Notes under the pieces: model-generated
Told to the model about the DNA's origin: nothing
The model's database searches: none
Seen by the model: the letters and a program-made list of their open reading frames with translations, nothing else
Position numbers and translations under genes: made by a program
Assembly: GCF_016097555.1 (NCBI RefSeq)
Contig: NC_054708.1
Coordinates: 7,532,160 to 7,596,159 of the forward strand
Source of the DNA: Gigantopelta aegis
Taxonomy: Eukaryota; Mollusca; Gastropoda; Neomphalida; Peltospiridae
DNA length: 64,000 nt
Reading direction: 5' to 3'
Shown: positions 12,003 to 23,800 of the stretch, one piece after another
Numbering within the stretch: the first letter of the stretch is position 1
How the letters are laid out: the number at the start of each line of letters is the position of its first letter

Positions 12003-12008
12003 AATAAA
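12003..12008 (+). terminator. Candidate polyadenylation signal of EXD3
   Basis: AATAAA 189 nt after the EXD3 stop codon, the first canonical hexamer downstream. Cleavage site not determinable here. Confidence 0.55.
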
Positions 12009-12409
12009 TGTGTACTTAAAAACATGAAATACATCTTTGTTATGATGTACGTTTTTGCTTTTTGTTGTTCTGTTGTAGTTTTCTCCTGTCTCACAAGATT
12101 GAATGCAGTGTAATTTTTATAAAAAGTGTCACACTCAGACTGTGCATGTGAAATATGACTTAATTTTTGTCATCACTCACATGTAATATTACACTCACTT
12201 GTGTTAGGATTCATGTACACAAACATCCTGACACTCGTTTCATAAAAATCAGTACGACACACAACCTCGGGTTGTTTCCTATTCTTAGTATGTACATTAC
12301 TTTTATCTGTGACATTCAGATGAAATTATAAGAGCAACTTCCTCTCCTCACATATCTTTAAAAAGATGGAAACAACTTTGCATTGGTTTCAGCATGGGCA
12401 TCTAATGGA

Positions 12410-12570
12410 AAGTTTCCAGGGGAGGGTGGGGAGACATGTTGGCACATAATAAAGGTTAGGCGTAGTCGGGCAGAAGCAAGTGAACACTGGAGGGGCTTAC
12501 TTATCGATTTTGAGGGCATGAGTCACCCTAGTTTTTAGACGGGTGGGTTAGAAGCCTGCTCCCCTGAACA
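12410..12570. repeat. Dispersed repeat fragment, unclassified
   Basis: Contains CAGAAGCAAG...GAGGGGCTTA...GATTTTGAGGGCATGAGTCA, resembling 20640-20810 (AGAAGCAAG...GGGGGGCTGA...GATCGAGGGTGCAAAG) in order. No coding potential or terminal repeats seen. Confidence 0.45.
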
Positions 12571-12954
12571 TCTTTAAAACTAGATGTTCTGAAATTACAT
12601 TTCCATGCATTCTACAAGTAAAATTTACATTATGAATGCTGATAAATGCAACATTTTAAAAATCTATTTTTCACAATGTATTTTCCGGTCCAAATTCAGG
12701 ACCCACTTGCCTCTGTGAAATATATATAGTGTGTAATGTTCCTCTTCAGCTAACACCATAAGCAGTTTTGCAAACATTTGAAACGTTTGTTAGGTATTGT
12801 GGGTTTGGTTGTTTTTTTATATAGTTAGCCATAATTTAGCTAAATACCAAAATATTGATAACTACTGGGTTGTGACAACCATGTAGCCAAAATAATAAAG
12901 TATCTTTGAAGACAAATTTGGACACCATTTTGTTTTGCCATTTAGTAATCAACT

Positions 12955-13245
12955 ACAGTGCAATTCTTGGGTTGAAGGATCGAACCTCATCGGTGGACCC
13001 ATTCTCTGATTGGGGTTTTCTCCGTCTCAGCCACTATGCCAAGACTGGCATATCAAAGGCCATGGTATGTGTTGTCCCATCTGTGGGCAAGTGCATATTA
13101 AAGACGCCTTGCTGTTAGTGGAAAAATGTAGCAGGTTTCCTCTGAAGATCATGTATTAGAATTGCCAAATGTTTGACATCCAACAGCCAGTGATTAATAA
13201 ATAAATGTGCACCAGTGGTGTCGTTAAACAAAACAAAGCAAAGGA
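12955..13245 (+). mobile_element. SINE, tail type B, diverged
   Basis: The head is degraded; the body TCTCAGCCACTATGCCAAGA, ATATCAAAGGCCATGGTATG and tail TGGTGTCGTTAAACAAAACA are clear. Confidence 0.8.
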
Positions 13246-13335
13246 TCTTTTCTATCCACTTTGTCACAGACAGGACAACATATAGCATAGCCTTTGATAT
13301 TCCAGTTGTGATGCACTGGCTGAGACTGGGGAAAA
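13246..13335 (-). mobile_element. SINE fragment, opposite orientation
   Basis: GGATCTTTTCTATCCACTTT...GACAGGACAACATATAGCAT...ATTCCAGTTGTGATGCACTGG is the complement of the SINE body. It abuts the plus-strand copy, giving a tail-to-tail pair. Confidence 0.75.
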
Positions 13336-13468
13336 AACCATTGTTACATGTATGTGAAGTAGATTAGTTACTATGGTCAAAGATACCGAAGAGTGGCATG
13401 CAAGGCTAAGAACATTAATTAATGTGGATGATCTATTCTAAAATATGATTAAATAATATAAATAGAGG

Positions 13469-13583
13469 ATAATAAACAAGTTACTATTTATTATCAAATT
13501 TATGTTCCGAGTGAAATAATTTAAAATTTAACATTTCACGAGGGACATAAATTTGATAATAACTGGTACGGAGTTTGTTATTT
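13469..13583. repeat. Imperfect inverted repeat (hairpin)
   Basis: ATTATCAAATTTATGTTCCG...GTGAAAT on the left faces ATTTCACGAGGGACATAAAT...GATAATAACT on the right. It may be an end of a larger element, since TTTATTTATTACCCC at about 13583 is mirrored by GGGGTAATAAATATTA near 14039-14054. Confidence 0.7.
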
Positions 13584-14384
13584 TATTTATTACCCCAACT
13601 ATTTGAGGGTTTTTTTAAAGCCTTTATTTTCTATATAGCCTACATCGGCTACACGTCCATGAATATAGAAATGAAGTAAACTACTTTACTGTGCTGGGTA
13701 TTGCTTTAACTTTGTATTTTATTCACAGTTCACAGATAATTTTCAAAACCCTAAGTTCTATATATTCTGTGAAAAACAAATCTATAATGAACTGCATTAA
13801 ACTACCATTTTATTACAATTTTAACACTGAAACCAGAAAGATGTAAATGCAAACGCTGTAAACTATGTGACATCATTGTTGTGCTTTGCTAAATCGTGAT
13901 GACTTCATATTTAGTACTGACATGGTGATTAGTTTGTTGGCGTGAAATCGTCCAATAGTTGTGTATGTTAAACCAATGCATGATAATTTCTCAGTGAGAA
14001 ATTATGATTTTTATTTTCCACGTTATGAGTGCCTGCTGGGGTAATAAATATTACTTGAGACTGAAGATTTAATATTTTAACATGATATTGCTCTAAAGTG
14101 CTACAAATACCAGTTATTTATATTTTATTATTGCTGTGTTGGCATAGCCAGAGGCACCATAGAGGCCATGCTCTCCTCCATTTACACCCAGATTGTTTCC
14201 CCACCACCTTTAATACAAACAGCTTTGACAGTGTGACCACACACACACACACACCTCAATATGTGTGCTCCCTCTAATACATATAATTTTGGCTACTCCA
14301 ATGATGGAGAAAATGTTCTCCAACCCTTATAAAAAAAATATTGTTTGAAATCTTCCCTTTTTTGTGATCAGGCATCTTTGGATC

Positions 14385-14703
14385 CATTCAAATGATTAAG
14401 TTTTTTCTCATTCCAATCAGTGCACACAACTGGCTAGTTTATCAAGATTAACCTTGACTGCATTGTGCTTGCACAAGGTTAATCTTGATGAACTACACAA
14501 CTGGCCAAAGGCTGTGGTGTGTGCTTAGATCTCCTTTATCTGTGAAACAGTACATACAAAAAGGTCCTTGCTGCATTAGCCTTAGGGAAAATGTAGCGGG
14601 TTTCCACTGATGACTTCGTGTCAGAATTACCAAATGTTTGGCATCCAATAGCCGATGATTAATTAACCAATGTGTTCTAGTAGTGTCGTTAAACAAAACA
14701 AAC
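14385..14703 (+). mobile_element. SINE, tail type B, interrupted by a 61-bp foldback
   Basis: The body TTCTCATTCCAATCAGTGCA, the signature CACAACTGGC...CAAAGGCTGTGGTGTGTGC, and the tail GTGTCGTTAAACAAAACAAA mark a SINE. It is split by the insertion at 14435-14495. Confidence 0.82.
14435..14495. mobile_element. 61-bp palindromic foldback with exact 10-bp target duplication
   Basis: Arms of 22 bp (TAGTTTATCAAGATTAACCT... and ...AGGTTAATCTTGATGAACTA) flank a 17-nt loop. CACAACTGGC occurs immediately before (14425-14434) and after (14496-14505), and SINE sequence resumes exactly, so this is a true insertion. A sister copy lies at 15059-15130. Confidence 0.9.
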
Positions 14704-14918
14704 CATTTTTAATGTATTTCTGGGATCGATACTTTCGCTTTCTTTTCAGGCAAAAACAAAAATTACGGAATGAGACGAGCGAAGGGGCATAACTCTAAAT
14801 GTTACACATGCGCAGATCATAGTCTTAAAAAAAGTGACAACAACTGTACACGTTGCGATCATTATTTTTATTTATTTACCCTAAATATACTATGAGTTGA
14901 CAGAATAATAATCAGCTA

Positions 14919-17900
14919 ATGGGGCAGTTAGTTAGTGCAACCGCTAGTGCTGCCCAGCAGCAGGAATCCGGCGTGCCAGAAAAAAAAGGAGCATGGTGGT
15001 GTCGAATGCTTGCTCGTGGGATTGGCGTTATTGGTGGTTCAGGTAGGCCTGACGACTGTAGTTCATCAAGATTAACTTTGGCTACAAATGCAGTGCTTGC
15101 ACTTGTAGCAAAGTTAATCTTGGTGAACTAGCCTAACTGAAAAATAACCATAATAATTTGGTTTTCTTATAATATATTCATGTACAAATCGTGGATTAAT
15201 AGGGAGTGCTTTAAAGGAATGCTAAAGCAAGGCTGTTGGACTGGTATGCATATTCAACAATACATAATGCACATTATTGCTTAATATCAACAAGTATAAT
15301 CGTATAGTTAATTAATAAAACAGTTAAATGTGAAGGCTATTGTATATAATGGGCACAGCCATTTTGTACTATCCCAGTGAATACGCTCTCTGGCGAGCTG
15401 GTGGTTACGTAATACGTGTCACGTCAGGAATTGGTTTTCGAACTGAAGAAACAAAACATACCTGATTTTTGCGGATGCATCGCAATGTTCTGTAATAATC
15501 CCAGTAACACAGCAACGTGTATATGTGGTTTATTTTTCAAAATAAACTACCATTGTCAAAGTATTGAAATAACTGTATTATGTTTTGTATATAAATTAAC
15601 CCACATACTGAAATAATAGTTGGAGTGTTTTCTTGGTTAATTAGTGTTTTCTTTCCGTGGCCTGTACCTGTGGTTCTTGATTGGCAGGTGTATATTTAGA
15701 CGGTCCCTAGACACACTAAAAAGACGTGCGTCTTTTATTAAGATCACATGGTATTGTGTGATAACCTCAAATCGTAATGGACTTTACCAGCCTTCCTGCT
15801 TTATTACTGTAAGTAATTCTGTAAAACCCTTGATTAAGTTGACTTTCCCCATCTAAAATCACAAAATTGACCAATTACATAGTCCCAAAGAAAAGAAAAT
15901 TATCACTTGGTATCGTGAATGGTCGTTTTTGCTCAAACATGTCCTACCAATAGGCCTAATAATATGCATTTTTTCTTTGGATTTTTTAAAAGAAAAAAAT
16001 ACTATAACTCCATTTCGTTATGTTGATGCAAATTGAAATATATTTAGTTAAATAGTTTATTATACTATCAAGTCATGTATGTTGTTTTACAAGTCAGGTT
16101 GATGAAAGCGAAGCGTCTTGTCGTAAATTAAAGCAATTGTTTACACTGTGCATATGTAACCATGTGGGTTTTATTGTTTTAATGATTTTATTATGCACAA
16201 CGCACATGCACCTAAACCTTTGGCTAGGAGCTGTAGGGACATGCATTTACCTGTCTTTACATCTGACCTCTGACCAGGGACAGTGACGATCAACCAATAG
16301 ACTGGCCAGCTGTGTTTGACCCAGTTGGTGGCTATTCACTGTCACTCACCTGACATTCCTTGACACATCACGAGCTGCACAGGCCACGCACTCATCTGCT
16401 TTAATCTTAAACTGGAATAATTGGTGAGTTATATTTCTACTTTTCTAATTCACTTTACTATTTTACTAACATATAAACTGTACTTTATATGTTAGTAAAA
16501 TAGTAAAGTGAATTAGAAAACATCCCGAAAGATATTTATGTTAAAACATATATGGACCATATACAATGCAACCACCGAAGCAGGACAACAGACAATAATA
16601 GCATCATAATTCTGACTCGTTTGATATATTAGTAAGTGACCAGTTATCAGTCGGATTACAAGACGTGAAAAGCAATATCTGATAATAATAGGTAATAATC
16701 TGATTTATTATTTATTTATTACAGATCCATAGTCTGCTTGATTTGCTTCTTAAATGGTTTGTAGCAGCTGTCATTTGCAAATTGAAGTGTGAAGGTGACA
16801 GCTTAACATGAGTTGTTAATGGGACTTTGTCTCATCCTTAGGTATATAGGACAGAGCTATCCCATGAAAATAAGCTATGTAACAAATTTCTATCCTACAT
16901 GGGATATCATGCGCACTCGTTTAACATGACATCATTAGTAATTTATGACGTCATATTAATGTGAGATTGTGACATGAGGTCATTAGACACTGTTTTAAAT
17001 TAATATTTTGTTATTAAAACCTTCATGATAAAAGCTATCTTGTTAATTTGTTGTGTTTAATTTTATTTAACTCGTAAAACAAACATGGCAAATATGATAG
17101 CATAGTTTATTTATGACAAAATTATCAAATAAAAAAGTTAGTTGTTCAGCCATCTTTGTCTATTCGTGTAAAATAATGGTTTATTTACCGAATAGATGAT
17201 ACTGATACAAAAAGATTCCATCATATGCGATCATGTGGGATAGAAAAAGTACACCCTCAGTGGTGAAACATTTCGACCATGGGACTCTGCAAGCCTCGTT
17301 CCAGGTAGAAATTTCCACCACCTCGTGTATACTCTTTCTATCCCACATGACCGCATATGATGGAGTCTTATAATCCTGACAGTGACAATGAACATTTAGT
17401 TGAGTATTGTGTCACGATTAGTTATGCAAGTTTCAGAGATCACTACATAGTTTTAAAACATTGAACAGTTGGTGCTAATACATGTTCAATTGACTTGAAA
17501 TATCGCGGATCAAGATTTTGAAAACAAAAAGGTTTGCTGCCATTATAACATATTTATAACATGATGATTATAATTATATATTAAATATATTTTCAGTTGC
17601 TGTGATAACAGGGATCGTCTCACTGATCACATTTACTCCACTATGTTTGGTATCCGGGATCTTGTTAATGTGAGTATTCTTGAAGCTGTCTTCTCTAGAC
17701 TATTTATAATATTTCCCTTTTAGACTACTGGATTAATTTTTGAGGAAAAAACAACCCCAGAAAAACATTTTGTGAGGGAGCAAAAGTAGTTTATAAAATA
17801 ATGTTCACATGTGAAAGGATAAAGTATAATTTTGGGGATTTAAAAAAAACCCACCCAGTTTTTAATATTTTAGAGTAGTGATGTATGTTAAAATTAGATT

Positions 17901-20542
17901 TTTGGGGGGTGCTAAAACCGGCTTCGTTAGAGAGAAAAAAAGAAACTTGTTTTTGTCATGTAAGTTATTCCTAACGATAAAGTGATGGATCTTTCTTATA
18001 GACAGGACAGTACATACCATGGCCACTGATATACCAGTTCAGTTGTGGGGCACTGGTTAGGACCTGAAAGATCTGAGAACGAGCCATCACAGCTCAGGCA
18101 GGGTGCTCTACCACTAAGCTACTTCCCACCCTGTGTGCATGCGATATACAGACCAGTTCCATGTTTGTGATCATTACAAACCATTTCTCTTACAGGCTCC
18201 TTGGGTTCTTTGTGGTTCTTCTAGAGGCTCCTTGCTGTTGTGCATTTCTTGATTTTATCCAACCAATCACCCGCTTCTCAGAGAGACGTCCATACTATCA
18301 GAAGGCATTATTGTATGGAATGTAAGTAAATATTTCACTTTCAATTTTCATTTGATACATAAAAATCAGTTCAATAAGAAAATTTTGTTATTTTTTATAA
18401 CACATACAGTGTTAACACACATACATGCGATAACATTTTATTTAACCATTCAACAGTCACATAATCCTCTTGGAAAAGTAGGTATCATGTGATACATTTA
18501 TTAAACATTATTGGGGAGGGAGAGTTACATGTCTAACTTGTGAATGTATATGCTCCATAATCTAAGTTAGGGTAATCACTAGTCTACATTTTATTCACTG
18601 GGAGATCTGCTGTCCTAACAAGATCTCAGAACCGAAGCCAGATTTTATACCATGTCAGGTTCATTCTGGTTCTCTCTTGTCAGACCTGTGTCTGTGTGCA
18701 CTCATTCTGGATATAACCAACCCCTGCAATTAAGAAAATGTCCACAGCATAAAAACATGCAGAGCAAAAAAAATAAAAATCAAATATAGTCCCCCTCCCC
18801 TTCCCCCCCCCCCCCCCCCCCCCCAAAAAGTGTCGTGGAGAATTAAACATTCCACAGCATTGCAGGGTTGTTGACTAACTCAATCAGTACTCAGTGGAAC
18901 TATTTGTCTCATGATATGTTTTTGTGTTTTTCTTGTAGACCAGCCATTCTGCCAGTTGCACTTTGCTTCACGCTGACGTCATTCTTTGGGTGTGGCCTCG
19001 TGTTTGCATCAGCCGTCTTCTACATGATGATGAGTGTCGGCAACAAGTAGGTCTAACAGTGCCAAGTATATTACAAGTAGCCATTCATCAGCTTATTCCA
19101 TTATTTTATTCATCAGAGATTTAATTTTTTACCATTATTTTACCAACTCATACAAATGTGATCACGTTTTATTATATAATGTACATATCCATTCCGTAAA
19201 ATATATTTATATCAGTTGTACGGAGCAGGTTGGGTGAGCAGTGTTCAACAGAAATTTTTCTAGTTATTTTCAGCTTTTAGGAGTGTGATTTTTATACGCC
19301 CATCTTTGACCGATTGTATTATTGTATGGGACTGTCCGTATGTACGTTCGTCCGTCCATAAACGTTTAGTTTTCTGGGCCATATCTTCCTTATCAATTCA
19401 TAAAGGATCATCAAACCTTGCATGCAAGTACAACTGGGGATGGTGTGGTGTCATGTAACTTAATCCATACCTGTGACGTCACATTGTTGTTCAAGGTGTA
19501 GATTATTTTTCAAGAATCAACACCTGTGAAACAATGCAATTTGAACTTTTTATGAGTTTAGGTCAGGGATTCGAACCCACTACTGATAGAACTTGTACAT
19601 TATAAACAAGTACAATGCTTTAGCCCTCGAGGCCAGGCATCTGCATCATCAAATAAACATGTAAACCTGATACTAATGATAGTAATGTATTCCGGCAGAA
19701 CACAATTTTTTTGGGGGGAAACCAGAGGTTACACGTTTAGCATGTGCATCATGCTTAATGTCTGCTATCCACTGCTGAAGTTTTGTTGAACGAATTGGTC
19801 AGGTTAGATCCGAAAGGTTCCTACCATTTTGGGTTATTAGTTTTGTCAATATTCTTTGCCATTTTAACCAATATTTTCATTAAAAAAATATCAAATAGAA
19901 GTTAATTTAGCAGTCACATAATTAAAAAAAAATTAATAATGGATAAGTTGGAGAATGCATTCGGAAGTGTAGATTCATGAATTATTTTTCGCGAATCTAC
20001 ACTTCTTGGTACATTCTCCATTACATAACTATTAACTATGTCACCATGACCTACTTTTCACTCATTATTGCACATTAAAGGAAATCCTTATCTGGGCCAT
20101 ATCTTTATCAATTTATATAGGATCATCAAATTTTTTATGCAAGTACAACTTGGGATGGCGGTGTGTTGCGTATCATAACTAGGTCACAACAACCTACTTT
20201 TGACAGACGTATCATGTACCTCATCGGTACTCACGTTTCAGCTTTTTATTATTAGTTTTTTCTTCTTTTTTAAAATAGGCTGAATTTGATAAAAAAAAAT
20301 GTTGATAAATAATCTATATTTATTTATAGTATAGAATGTTGAGCTTTTCAAATAGTTCAGCTTTTGTCTTTAAGGGGATATAACATCCCTGTACTGTACA
20401 GACAGTTGAATCAATAGACAATTGTTTTTCTTTTGATTGTTTCAGAGCTGACCGCGAGACGATGGCTTTGCGGGCTAGAGGACAGGATATGGAGATGAAG
20501 TCGGATCTAATTAATAACGAGGAAGCACAGACTGCAAATTGA
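14919..20542 (+). CDS. CACFD1: Flower-like four-pass membrane protein (calcium channel flower homolog)
   Basis: Complete gene in five coding exons: 14919-15042, 17597-17669, 18196-18321, 18939-19046 and 20446-20542 (stop TGA), 175 residues; human FLOWER is of similar size. All introns have GT-AG ends and the phases join. The cytosolic N-terminus ends in a Trp-rich stretch (KKGAWWCRMLARGIGVIGG), as in the family. Hydrophobic segments follow: AVITGIVSLITFTPLCL, ILLMLLGFFVVLLEAPCCC, AILPVALCFTLTSFFGCG and LVFASAVFYMMMSVG. The acidic residue in LLEAP matches the conserved intramembrane glutamate linked to calcium conductance in fly Flower. The C-terminal tail is polar (KADRETMALRARGQ...). Flower acts in synaptic-vesicle and granule endocytosis and in cell-fitness signalling; that role is from the family. 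A palindromic element sits 17 nt into intron 1. An acceptor-like TTCTTCTAG lies inside exon 3, but the conserved protein needs the full exon. Confidence 0.94.
15059..15130. mobile_element. 72-bp palindromic foldback next to the Flower exon 1 donor
   Basis: The arms TAGTTCATCAAGATTAACTT... and ...AAGTTAATCTTGGTGAACTA are about 28 bp, with a short loop rich in TGCTTGCAC. It shares its outer arms with 14435-14495. It starts 17 nt into intron 1; flanks (GCCTGACGACTG and GCCTAACTG) give only an imperfect target duplication. Confidence 0.85.
15215..16160. repeat. Dispersed repeat of about 0.95 kb, copy 1
   Basis: Shares long collinear stretches with 54955-55945: GGTATGCATATTCAACAATA, CAACAAGTATAATCGTATAG, GGCGAGCTGGTGGTTACGTA, TTTTACAAGTCAGGTTGATG. 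No coding frame is conserved between the copies. Probably a non-autonomous element; ends not resolved. Confidence 0.85.
16441..16520. repeat. Perfect 37-bp inverted repeat with 6-nt loop
   Basis: 16441-16477 (TTTTCTAATTCACTTTACTA...) is exactly complementary to 16484-16520 (...TAGTAAAGTGAATTAGAAAA), separated by CTGTAC. No mismatches over 37 bp, which suggests a recent origin or active correction. Confidence 0.93.
17214..17367. mobile_element. Foldback MITE with about 52-bp arms
   Basis: The left arm GATTCCATCATATGCGATCA...GGGATAGAAAAAG...GGTG pairs with the right arm CACCACC...CTTTCTATCCCACATGACCG...ATGATGGAGTC, around a roughly 50-nt centre. Lies in Flower intron 1. Confidence 0.85.
17985..18135 (-). 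mobile_element. SINE with third head type, minus orientation
   Basis: The complement reads GGGTGGGAAGTAGCTTAGTG (box A-like), then the family body: CACTGGCCATGGTATGTAC-like and CCTGTCTATAAGAAAGATCC. The head resembles those at 35536 and 45745. Confidence 0.75.
18799..18829. repeat. Poly(C)-poly(A) tract
   Basis: A run of about 20 C is followed directly by a short A run. Similar C-then-A tracts occur at 60421-60439 and 61387-61412. Confidence 0.9.
19285..20240. repeat. Dispersed repeat, two partial copies around a tRNA-like SINE piece
   Basis: TTTCTGGGCCATATCTTCCT...CATGCAAGTACAACT appears at 19370-19440 and again at 20090-20150. Between them, 19560-19640 contains GGGATTCGAACCCAC, the complement of a polymerase III box B. 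No conserved coding frame. Confidence 0.65.
19932..20036. repeat. Imperfect hairpin, about 45-bp arms
   Basis: TTGGAGAATGCATTCGGAAG...TAGATTC on the left pairs with GAATCTACACTTCTTGGTAC...TTCTCCA on the right; inside the dispersed repeat at 19285-20240. Confidence 0.8.
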
Positions 20543-20639
20543 CCCCATTCTGCTTTAGGACAGATTGTCAGTTGGGTCATTGGATATTGTATGTTAGGTG
20601 GCTACTTAACTGGTATTACAAGTCTTCACAAGCCAGCAG

Positions 20640-20830
20640 TACTACTCTGAATTAGGTACGGTAGAAGCAAGTAGTCTTTGGGGGGCTGACTGAGATCGAG
20701 GGTGCAAAGCAAAGTTTCTAGGAGAGTTCAGTGGTATGTTCTGTAAAATTTGATTCGGAATTATTGGTGGGGGGCTAGAGCCCCCCAGCCCTCTACCGTG
20801 CCTGTGTATATAAACTCCCCGTCTGCTATG
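20640..20830. repeat. Dispersed repeat fragment
   Basis: GGTAGAAGCAAGTAGTCTTT, GATCGAGGGTGCAAAGCAAA and GGGGGGCTAGAGCCCCCCAG (itself a short palindrome) form a block similar in part to 12410-12570. Confidence 0.5.
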
Positions 20831-23800
20831 GTTCACACTTGTATCAACTAACAATGCATTTTCATTGGATGCCTGTAAGAGGGTAGGATCCAATCATATT
20901 GTTTGTTATACATTTGAAATGAGTGTGTGCCAATGTTGGACAAATATAAACATGATTAAAAGAAAACAAATTTGTTATTGAGAGGGATAATCATAGTTTT
21001 AATGTCAAATGATCATGGTTTGGTTGGTTAATAATAATATGGAATGTTATTCATTTTTTTAATGTTTTTCCAACAGAGGATGATATCAGGTTATATGGCA
21101 GCTGGGTTGTTGCCATGGCTTGTGAAGATGGTATTGTGCATTTAGTCATAGTTCATATTGTTTGTCTGTGAATTCACCTTTGAATGTATCTGGTATTATT
21201 TATTTTCCTTTGGATCTGTGGTGTTGTTATAAGCTTAAAGCTTAGGAAATGAGAAAATCTTAATTGTGTTTTCTCTATTTCTGCTCGGTTTCACAATATT
21301 TGCTATGAAGATACCATATACTTGAGGCTGAGGTTGATTTGTATTCATAATGATAATTTAAATAATTGTAAGGGTTATCTAACAATATTTTCTTTTCAAC
21401 CTAGCCTGGCATTTCCACGATTTAAGTCAGAAGTCGGGCTAAATATTCATCAAAAAAGAAAATGTATATCTATAAATGATAATTAAACGGTCTAAATATT
21501 TATTGTCTAAATTCTTTATTCACACATATTCTACTTTTTGTTTTGTTAGGAGAACCATTGTTGTTATTGTATGTGGGGAAACCCCTGGTAGATTAGCATA
21601 TACATGTAAGGTAGCTCGTCATGAATGTTTCAGTTACCAAACGTCATGTATTTTTGTTTATATATGATATGACTATTCCAAAACGTTTTCCTTTATTAAC
21701 GGAATTCCTTCGTACAGTTTGGTGCATGTATAATTCCTAAAGTCTTGCAATACTGACCATTATGTTGATTAAACTGCTAGTATGTAGAGTTGTTTTTAGT
21801 TTCCCTATGCAATTTTTACAATCGAAGTGTTATGTCATAATAGATAGGTATTCTAATGTTAGCGTTGCTTTCTTTTGCATAAAAATCAACATTTTTGTGA
21901 CAGTAATGCTTTCAGTTATAAGAATTTAGTTATTCCACCTTGGCCAATGTTAATGACTTTACTTCACGACTATACTTGTCAAACTGACAGCTGAGAAATT
22001 CTTGCAAAACTGGCAAGTAATTTTTGATATGGAAGCAATTAAAAATATTTTTTTGTTTTACATGTTGATAAATAAATGGATACTGTTAAAGAATTAAAAT
22101 GACAAAAAGGACACTGACATAGTTTCTTTAAATATATCATTAATTCAATTTTTACTTGACAGTGACAAAAGGTGCAGAAGAAAAATATAGATTATACATT
22201 ATTTTCTGAGGATGACATCACAATTACAAGTGCTAGATAATATATTTATAGATAAACGAACATCAGTAGTGACTTTCATTAAACATTGACATCAGATACA
22301 TAACAGACGTGACATACTGCACACACGGTAAACTTTACATAATGTTCACAGGGTTTACACCATACATGTACTTAAATGGAATTCCCCCACCAATATGTTT
22401 TTTCTCCCAAAGGTATTGGTCATAATTTATTTTTTAAGTTAACACTTTCTGGTTTGAGTTAGGTTTTTTAATAATTATAACAGGGTTATTTTTAATTTTG
22501 AGAGGAAGCTGTAAATATCAATTTATGTCATACATGAAGTAAATATTTCATGCACCTATAAACTGTGTTTATATACTAAACATAGTTCACGTGGTTGTTT
22601 CTTTCCCTTAGCTGCCAAAATTTGAAATATTTAAATTATGGAATCTGTTGTTGTATGTTGTACGTGTACTTCATGGTTAAAACAAACATTTGGCATTTGG
22701 GGCAGATTGTATTTATACATAGGTTTTTAATAGCAGCCACATTTCAAATTAACCTACTGGATGTATCTCCATGTAATTTATATTGAGTCTACTTCAACCA
22801 ATGATTTCCCTGGATAACAAAAAGTATTAATATTCACACAGGCCTACGTTAAAAAAATTCTGGTTTGTTGGATTATCTCCCTTTATTAGTTACTCGTACT
22901 TGTATTGTTAGATAATTTTATAATTTTTTTATTCACTTGAAAGATTTCAAATGTGTCAGTTAAAAACTGTTATTATTAATATTTATTTATTAACTTTGGA
23001 TGCAATGTCTTGTTTGCTTTCTGCTGAATACAAAGTTAATTTGAACATTTGACACTATTATGTTTTTATCTTAAACAGCGATTTGTTTTAGCTGCTATTA
23101 TTATTATTAAGGCCATGTTATCAATAATCAGCATTGAGTGAAAGATTTTAGTGTGGATTATGTTTTAGTTTATTCAGTTACTGTTAATAATGATTTCTCC
23201 CATCGTTGACATAAAGCTTATATTTACATGTTTTTATATGATTATCTATAAACTTTGCAGATGTGCAAGTTTTTATTATACCTGTTATGCAAGATATTTA
23301 ATTGTTATAATTACTTTATGATTTTTTTTGTATATTTAATTGGATCATAGGATTTGTTTATTATTATAAGCTTCATTTGAAACAGGAAGTTTTCATTGGA
23401 TCACTATTTTCAATGAAATTGATTTTTCTTCACCACAGAACTTGTATAACTGAATTTAGAAACAGTGGAACTTGTAGCATTTCTGTTTTATATTATTCAA
23501 ATTTAGGCACATTTTATGAATAATTTATAATAAAAAGTTAATATATATACATTTTAAAACCACACATTATATAAAAAATAAACGTGTAGAATAAAAATGT
23601 TAAAGGGTTGTTTTTCTTAGTTCGTTAATGTTGTAATTATATTTTAAAGTCCATTAACATCACACCAACTTACATTTTAGTCTGGTAAAATGTTTGATTC
23701 CATGATTGGACATCATTTTGGTGCATTTGATTTTATTTGTAATTTTACCAGTCATTTTGTACATTTAATACCATCATTTATTGACTTATTTTAATTTTGA

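Noticed and set aside
15043-15130. Flower exon 1 reading on through the hairpin (28 further residues)
   Set aside because: A good donor at 15043 joins in phase to the conserved exon 2; the extension is the foldback element.
14435-15130. The two hairpins as microRNA precursors
   Set aside because: One has an exact target-site duplication inside a SINE, so insertion of a small mobile element explains them better.
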